From: Usnea hakonensis
Lineage: Eukaryota; Ascomycota; Lecanoromycetes; Lecanorales; Parmeliaceae
Reading direction: 5' to 3'
Length of the DNA: 64,000 nucleotides
Assembly (NCBI GenBank): GCA_013423325.1
Contig: BLJB01000125.1
Coordinates: 124,001 to 188,000, forward strand
Numbering within the stretch: position 1 is the stretch's first letter; each line of letters opens with the position of its first letter. A program made the translations under genes and the position numbers. Of the stretch, positions 57,947 to 64,000 are shown in pieces. Below the pieces are notes generated by a model that had not been told where the DNA came from, ran no database searches, and saw nothing but the letters and a program-made list of their open reading frames with translations.

Positions 57947-59786
57947 CTATCCAGGACTGCCCCACCAGCCTCTTCTCAGGGCCCCCACCCCTGCCAAAGC
58001 TGCTCCATAAAGCCCTGCACAAAGCCAGAATGGTAGACCAAAAGGCAGGATTTTGCTTCGCAGAATGAAACTGAAAAGGGCCGACCAAAAAGGCGCCGCT
58101 GTCAAGCCAGCAACTGTATTGATCAGGCCCACGCGCACGTAGAAGTCAGCAACCGTTTGCCCCGGCGCAAGACTAAAGGTACCGTAGGAGGTCAACGAGT
58201 CTGCTAAGCCGATGCCGCTCGAGAAGATGCACAAAGATACTGTAAAAAGTCCAGCCGAGGCAAAAATTCCAGAGAAACCAAGACCGACTACGCCCACAAG
58301 ATATACCGCTAAAGAGATTTGTGTGATTAGAAGATCGATTTTCGGCGTGCTGAGATGAGGCGCTAAATATATTGTACGGAAGACCGGGAGACTGAAGATC
58401 ACGACGGAAGAGACGAGAGCTTTTAGTGCGAGGATGGCGTCGACTCTTGCGAAAGGCCAGGAAAGGACGAGGGACGTATATTGGGGGATGATGACTTGGA
58501 CGCTGTGGGCGAAAGAGTTCATGAGGAAGAGGCTTATTATAGTCAAGGTAGGGTTTTCGATCTTGAACAGAGTAAGTAGAGAAGCGTAGGATGTATACCA
58601 GGAGTCGAGGATGATGCGATGGAGGGAGGGCTGGTACGGAATTAGTCAAATGGACCCTGCGATTCTTTTTCGGCTGATTGTTACCTGGTTTCCATTTAAG
58701 ACCGCTGACCCTCTGGATGATGTGGGTGATGATCCGTGATCTACGACCGGGGAGAGGATCGGTACTGCGTCCGCTGCTAGTCTAGAGTCCCGCCCACAAT
58801 GGCTGGGGATGAGTATGGCCATTGCCGCAGTCAATAGAAAGCATGTAACCGAGAGACCGTTGAGCAAGTAGACATGATGGCTGAGGAGTAGAGATGCAAA
58901 GGCTGCTCCCGCAAAGGTAGCTAGAAGCCAGATCCCAGTGATATAATTATAAGTCGTTGTCCTGGAGATCAATGAACACCTGAAGTAACTCGAAACTAGG
59001 ACCGGGTCGGGGAGTAATTGACATACAAATTATCTGGGTCAGAGATCTCGGCGATGCTTGTGATGACGATTATGGTTCGTGTCATGTCACCCCCTCCAAT
59101 TATCTCGAAAATGTACAACAAAAGGACTACGGGCGTTGCCCATGGTTGGCGTAGCCAGACTGAATTCACAGCGGATGAGTAACGAATGCATTCAGAGAGG
59201 CAAAAAAAATACGTACACACAATGATAGAGAGAGAGACGCCTATGGCTGAGCAAAACAAGCTCACTAGCATAAGACTCCGCAGGCCAACTCTAGCCAAGA
59301 GCTGCTTGTAAGTACCAAGGACTAACAGCGCTATAACGGAGCTGTGTCAGTACAAACATTTCCAACGACCTCTGTGACAAGAGGACAGGGCGTGGGCGCT
59401 TTACCGGGTAGCAATGTAAGAACGCTATCGATACCGACGATAATGGAGAGTGGGTATTGAACGCCTGCGAGCTTGCACAGACTTTCTTCGACGCCATTCT
59501 CAGAATCTATCTTGGTTGGGTCATTGCGTTGATAGTAGATCAGACATTGGGCCTGCTGAAAGAGGTAGACTCGAGAACTCTTGGTGAGGGTAACGGCGAG
59601 ATTACTGGCTGTGAGTACGATACTCATCAGAAGGATACGCCGACGGACCGACATGTTGGCCCGTGGGACTTCTTGGAACATGATGGTATTCACGCGTGGA
59701 AGCTGACTACTTCTGAGGCGAGGGGACAGAGGCGAACCATGGACATGGTTTTGGTCGGATAAAGGTTGCCAATCTGTCTGAGCCAT
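57947..59786 (-). CDS. Major facilitator superfamily transporter
   Basis: Five exons: 59405-59786, 59217-59330, 59027-59159, 58685-58979, 57947-58630, all in frame, 535 residues. Hydrophobic helices recur through the chain (MLVSLFCSAIGVSLSIIV, TPVVLLLYIFEIIGG, GIWLLATFAGAAFASLLL, AVYLVGVVGLGFSG), consistent with 12 spans. The first extracellular loop has EESLCKLAGVQYPLSIIVGI, a form common in fungal MFS carriers of the proton-coupled drug/nutrient type. A polar loop (CGRDSRLAADAVPILSPV) separates the two halves. The A-motif between spans 2 and 3 is not clear, so I do not infer the substrate. No neighbouring biosynthetic genes suggest one. Confidence 0.85.
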
Positions 59787-61861
59787 TTTTTGTGGGAGCA
59801 GGGGGGAGCTTTAAGTGAGAGTCTTGCCGCACGCTAAGGACGGATAGGAGTCAGGATCTTGGTTGATGACTTTATCATTCATGACGGACGGAAAGCCCAA
59901 ATGATCCTAAGACTGTGCCAGCGGGGGGGGGGGTGACATTGGGAGACTGGGGAGCTCACATTACTTCCAATGTCACTTGATACATGACGGCTTCACAGCT
60001 GATTCGATCGTAACATGATGCGCAGTAGGTCATCCAAAGAGCGAGAGGAGGTGGAACAAGGGAACCGAGTAGGTTCAGCTGACGTTTCCGCCGAATACTC
60101 AACGGCCCGCGAATGTAGAGTAAGGTAGCTGGCCGTTGCCAAGTGACAAGTGCCAGCGCCAACAGATAAGTTTACTCTAAGATACATGTACCTTACCTGC
60201 TTAGGTAAGGTAGATTGCATAATTAGAGTGGTGAACGTGGTCAGTTGCTACAGGAGTGCCGGACCTCGGCAATCTGAAAATAGCTAAGCTCGTAGAGTAC
60301 CCCCTGTGCCCCTCTATCTAAGCGAGCCCACAAGCGTAAAGTCATAAGCCGAAGTTAGCTAGGTACCTTAACTTTTTTAGTTTAGGTAGACATGCTTCAT
60401 CTTCAATTTTATCAGGTATATCAACAAGATAACTCTCCCTTGACACTTTTCTAAAGCGTTTGCCGATATCTTGCCAAGAAACAGAACATAGCAGGAGAAT
60501 CTAGTATGGCTTTACGCTAAAATCCCCCCTACTTACCTTAGCGGAGGGCTATCTTTAGGCGGTTACACTTTTTAGTACGGTATAGATACGGTTCCCACAA
60601 CTCATAAAGCTCCCCTAAGGTATGATAGCCTAAGTATAGAAACCAGAATCGTGGTAGCAAATCTCCTGTTTTCTTGCCTCAACCCAAACAACAACACCAC
60701 ATCTACCAGAGTCTGACTAGTCGGACTCGATCCTTGTCGGCGATTTTTGACCCTTTGCCCGATTCATAGCAAAAAGCCTCCCGATAGCTTCTGGCTTGAC
60801 TACTGCATCCGAATCCACTGCTGCCTGCCTTGAGAGTCAGACATCTGGTAATTGGGAGACTGGCCGTATGCCTGAAAGCTATTTGCCGACTTAGCTTCAC
60901 ACCTGAGATATCGGAAGTCATGGTAGATAATCGTTCTTGCTCAATGAAGTCCTCGTTCGTAATGACGCCTTTTCTCTCATGCTTTGCTAAAGCTTCCGGA
61001 TGATGCTTGAGCTAGGTGTCCTGGTCCACTATAATTCTTCATTGTACCTCGTCTGCGGATCAATCTGTTGTAGTAGGATAGGGATATCAGGTAACACTCA
61101 ACACTACCCATGAATAAGTGTGCTTGTTTTATTCTCGCCCACAACCAGAAACTCGCCGCTCGAAGATCGCTTTGGGCTCGCGAACTTGTGCGGCCGATTG
61201 GCGACTCCTGCATCGTTGACTTTTAGTCTATGTTGTATGTCCTTTTTCTCGCTGACTGACTGTTGTATGTCTTGTGGCTCCTGCAGCACAAGGAATGCCA
61301 TTCCTATTCACCTTTCATGAGGCTTTCGGTTAGCTTTCTCTACTATTCATTGGCCAAAAAGTAAGAATCTCCCAAGATTTGAGCGTGAGGATTCTATCTC
61401 AGGTGCTGAGTGGCAGGTTTTGTTACAAGAAGAAGTCGTCAAACTTAAGCATCATGAAGAAGACACAAGACTATGACTCTGCCAAGAAGAAGAAGGACCG
61501 CGAGCATAAAGTAGTGTTCCTGCAGAAAACGAAGTTCAGGTGGGAGAAGGTCCTCAGGGTCTATACCAGAGAGACAAAATTTGCTTGATTTCGATGCAGA
61601 GGTGAGATTCAGACCATCTCGGGCTCGAATATTCTGGCTGAAAAGTTGCAGTATTCATTGTAGATTCTGATTGTACAGGCTATTCTATCGCCCGTGAGCA
61701 TAAACAATAGTATAGCGTGGAGCTGAGCTGATGCCCATCACAAAGAAGACAGTCTATGCTGCTGCGATCTCACGAACGACTCAAATCTGTCCTTAGGTGA
61801 TCTCGTCTTATTTCGACATAAATATAAATAATTAAGCTCGACCTGTAGATCCTGTCAGGTC
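59787..61861. other. Long intergenic region with a TACCTTACCT hairpin
   Basis: Upstream DNA of the transporter and 3' flank of the Mid2-like gene. Contains a G-run (about 59923-59932), a perfect 10-base inverted repeat with a 4-base loop (60189-60212) and scattered TTACCTTA motifs. No gene supported. Confidence 0.5.
60189..60212. repeat. Perfect 10-base hairpin of TACCTTACCT
   Basis: Arms TACCTTACCT and AGGTAAGGTA flank a GCTT loop with no mismatch. Confidence 0.9.
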
Positions 61862-62825
61862 TCATCGACCGTCAGTCCCCAGCTCTAAGACTTGACCATC
61901 TGCTGAGAGCTCATTCCGTCGCGACGGGGTGGAATATTTCTCTACGATAGGTTTGACATAGGCGGGTGATTGGAAAGAAGCAGGTATTGTAGCTGAGACA
62001 TCTGGCATGAGTTTTTTTGACTTTCTTATCCGGTAGAATATGAAGGCTGCAGTAATTCCAAAGCCAAGAACAGCGCCTACAACTATTCCCGCAAGAGATC
62101 CAGCTCCAAGACCGGAGCTATTGGTAGACGAAGGGGTCAAGACTGACTGAGAAGAGGAGATTGTAGATTTTGCAGATGTAGACAGCGCCGATGGAGAAGT
62201 ATCTGATATCGTGACGGTAACCCGTGAAACGGCAGGGGTAGACAACGCTGATGGAGAATTATTTGATGTCGTGACAGTAACCCTTGAAACGGCAGCTGTG
62301 GCCAAAGATGAGGGAATAGGTGCCTGAGAGGATGTCTGAGCAGAATCCTTGGGAGTTGTAGACGCAGTAAATGTTGAAGATGCAGTCACATCCTGGCTCC
62401 AAGTCACCGCTCTAGCCTGTACTGACGTATCGACTGTGAAGATCGCGCCAAGATATTGCTGGTGTGTACCATCGGACGCCGTGAAATCGAAGTTGAGCTG
62501 ACCGAGATAAGAGCTATCTGCGACGTCTAAAGGGATGATCTGAGTGCCGTTCGCATTTGCAGTTCGATTGAGGCCTGCAGATGATGTAGATACACAATTA
62601 GCACTCATTTACGGATAGATGCATTGAGGTCCGACTTCGACTACAAGGACGAAGCTTTGACATACCGATCCTCCATGGAGACGAACCAGGCCAAAAGTAT
62701 AAGGAGAGAAGGCAATCGGTAGGATTTGAGTCAAAGGTGGACCACGAGGTTGCCACGCTGTCGATGAAGTTAAAAACGAGCGTGGCACGTTGAGGTGGAT
62801 AGGAAAATTCGCCAGCTGACGACAT
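61862..62825 (-). CDS. Mid2-like single-span membrane protein with Ser/Thr stalk
   Basis: Exons 62666-62825 and 61862-62574 give 290 residues from the ATG at 62825. The ectodomain (EFSYPPQRATLVFNFIDSVA, then LNRTANANGTQIIPLDV) resembles the N-terminal part of fungal Mid2/WSC-like surface proteins. It is followed by a long Ser/Thr stalk with two imperfect repeats of the type AVSRVTVT-SALST. One membrane span (GIVVGAVLGFGITAAFIFY) is capped by RIRKSKK. A short cytoplasmic tail ends LELGTDGR. Such proteins sense wall stress. No signal peptide lies in this model; an upstream minus-strand frame at 62770-63009 has MTSPLFGISILSALAVLPQ, a good signal, but I could not join it in frame. Confidence 0.6.
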
Positions 62826-63688
62826 TTTTAGACCTTATTGCTCGTACCAAGGTGAAAGAATTGGGTTTTGTTGAAAGAAGATATCTCGAAATTTGAGGGA
62901 GGACCGCGAGGGCAGAAAGAATCGAAATACCAAATAAAGGAGAAGTCATGATGCGTCTTTTTCTAGAGGATTCCAAGATTACAAGTTTCATCCGTTCTAA
63001 TGCGTTCAATCAGTGGTCGTCAACGAGGCACGGTTACCTGGGATTTGAAATGGAGAAATTGTCTGGAGGAGTCCAGACACAGCCTTTGTGCACAACGGCT
63101 CCGGGTTCAGACTCAAAATAGAAATTCGAGCATCAACATCATGCCGCAGTTGAAGCGGACATTTAGAAATGAACAACGTAGCCTAAAGCTGCTATGTAGA
63201 ATGGATAATGTGGTTCGGGTAAAGCTGCAGCAAAGTGTACTCGCCCCTTAGACATCGATAAGGTAGGTAGGTAGTCAATGCTCCGGCTCTCCCCCCTACT
63301 GCGAGCTAGGGACGTGCCGTGCGCAAGGTAGGTAAGGTAGTATTGGGATTCATGGTTTTCAATGTGGAATTTGAAAAATAATTGTGGCCCGATGGTAGCT
63401 CCGTACTTCCGTAGCCGTGCCGGCTGCAGGAACCCCCCTTAGAAACTTTCGATAGGCTCTTCAAGAAATATATCATTCATAGTCCTACACAATGTCATAT
63501 AATTGAAGTACTGACGGTCATTTATCAGTTCTTTCGAAGGAGAGGGATGATCATAATCTAAGGTGATAGGAGGGTCCTTCTATTCATAAGTGTTCTCGTG
63601 GAAAGATGGTGGGTTCTAAAGGAGACTAGGATGTAGGTGGTTCTAATCGACTCCCTTCCAGCCCCCACTACTCCAAAGCTTTACCGCC
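62826..63688. other. Upstream region of the Mid2-like gene with TAGG/GGTAAGG motifs
   Basis: Includes a possible signal-peptide exon (see the Mid2-like gene) and repeated TAGG and GGTAAGG units at about 63258-63340. Otherwise no feature. Confidence 0.5.
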
Positions 63689-64000
63689 CTACACGCTAAG
63701 CGCCTTCCTCTTCCTCTCGCCCTTCTCCAGCATAAACATCTTACGAAACACGCCTTGGAATTCCGACTCCCCACTTGAACCCTCGCTCGACATAGGCACT
63801 GTCGATCCCTCCTGCCGCATGCCACGCTTCCGTCCCTCTGTCATAAACCCACGGAGGGCCTTTTGAAAATCTGAGTCCTGGGCCACGCTTTGGGTTTCTG
63901 ATAGAGGTCTGTAGTTGCTGCGTCGCTTCATCGTGATCTCAGAGGTGTCTTCGTCAAGGTCTTGGTGGTTGATTTCGTCCCCATTTTGCAATCCACGGAA
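63689..64000 (-). CDS. 3' end of a gene entering from the right
   Basis: An open frame runs from the window edge to a stop at 63689-63691, giving 104 codons. The peptide is hydrophilic, with EDTSEITMKRRSNYRPLSET, then FQKALRGFMTEGRKRGMRQE and a C-terminus EKGERKRKALSV. No domain seen. The basic and Ser-rich tail suggests a nuclear protein, but the 5' part is not in view, so no family is assigned. Confidence 0.6.
   Translation of the reverse strand, partial: FRGLQNGDEINHQDLDEDTSEITMKRRSNYRPLSETQSVAQDSDFQKALRGFMTEGRKRGMRQEGSTVPMSSEGSSGESEFQGVFRKMFMLEKGERKRKALSV

Noticed and set aside
57805..58068. Plus-strand ORF of 87 codons
   Set aside because: It is antisense to the last exon of the MFS transporter, which has a far better case.
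1..64000. Search for CRISPR arrays, operons, bacterial promoters or a phage-like system
   Set aside because: Introns, gene spacing and gene content are those of a fungal nuclear genome; no regularly spaced repeats were seen.

Overview
The window is genomic DNA from a filamentous ascomycete (Pezizomycotina). This is shown by short GT-AG introns of about 47-165 bases with CTAAC/CTAAT-type branch sites, by a StuA-type APSES regulator, a Zn2Cys6 regulator, a mitochondrial serine hydroxymethyltransferase and an LPGEIR-type (F-box-like) protein, and by Ty3/gypsy and Plavaka-like transposon remnants. The many GGTAA/TACCT short repeats between genes and the gene set suggest a leotiomycete (Helotiales), but that placement is inference.

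Left part (1-23.4 kb). The order is: a 5'-truncated Zn2Cys6 transcription factor (+); a secreted, probably GPI-anchored protein with an App1/DUF2183-type phosphatase domain (-); a 3 kb gap with a decayed reading frame; a secreted Tyr/Pro/Ser/Thr-rich protein (+); an F-box-like protein (-); mitochondrial serine hydroxymethyltransferase (+); a small single-span membrane protein (+); a decayed gene (+); a RING protein whose C-terminal half looks like a TFIIB/cyclin fold (-); a small secreted protein candidate (+) sharing its promoter; a gene with a frameshift at a G6 run (+); and a single-exon protein of unknown function (+).

Middle (23.4-37.3 kb). A gene-poor stretch of about 6.5 kb leads into stuA (+), which has a long leader with a spliceable short upstream ORF. 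A BRCT protein (+) follows, then an unresolved, possibly spliced minus-strand locus.

Transposon graveyard (about 37.3-51.4 kb). At least two copies of a Plavaka-like (CACTA-type) transposase are in pieces. Also present are a gag-like fragment, a Ty3/gypsy element whose reverse transcriptase runs straight into its integrase, further gypsy integrase pieces and several diverged local duplications. At its right edge stands an intact 394-residue ORF that weakly resembles an integrase N-terminal domain without its zinc ligands.

Right part (51.4-64 kb). After that ORF come a conserved two-exon protein of unknown function (-), a five-exon MFS transporter (-), a Mid2-like Ser/Thr-rich single-span membrane protein (-) and the 3' end of one more gene (-).

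The genes do not form an obvious biosynthetic cluster. The distinctive points are the RING-TFIIB-like fusion, the secreted App1-like protein with a DIDDI motif, the layered transposon graveyard beside an intact integrase-like ORF, and the dispersed GGTAA/TACCT repeats. Exon boundaries were deduced by eye from splice signals and frame continuity.
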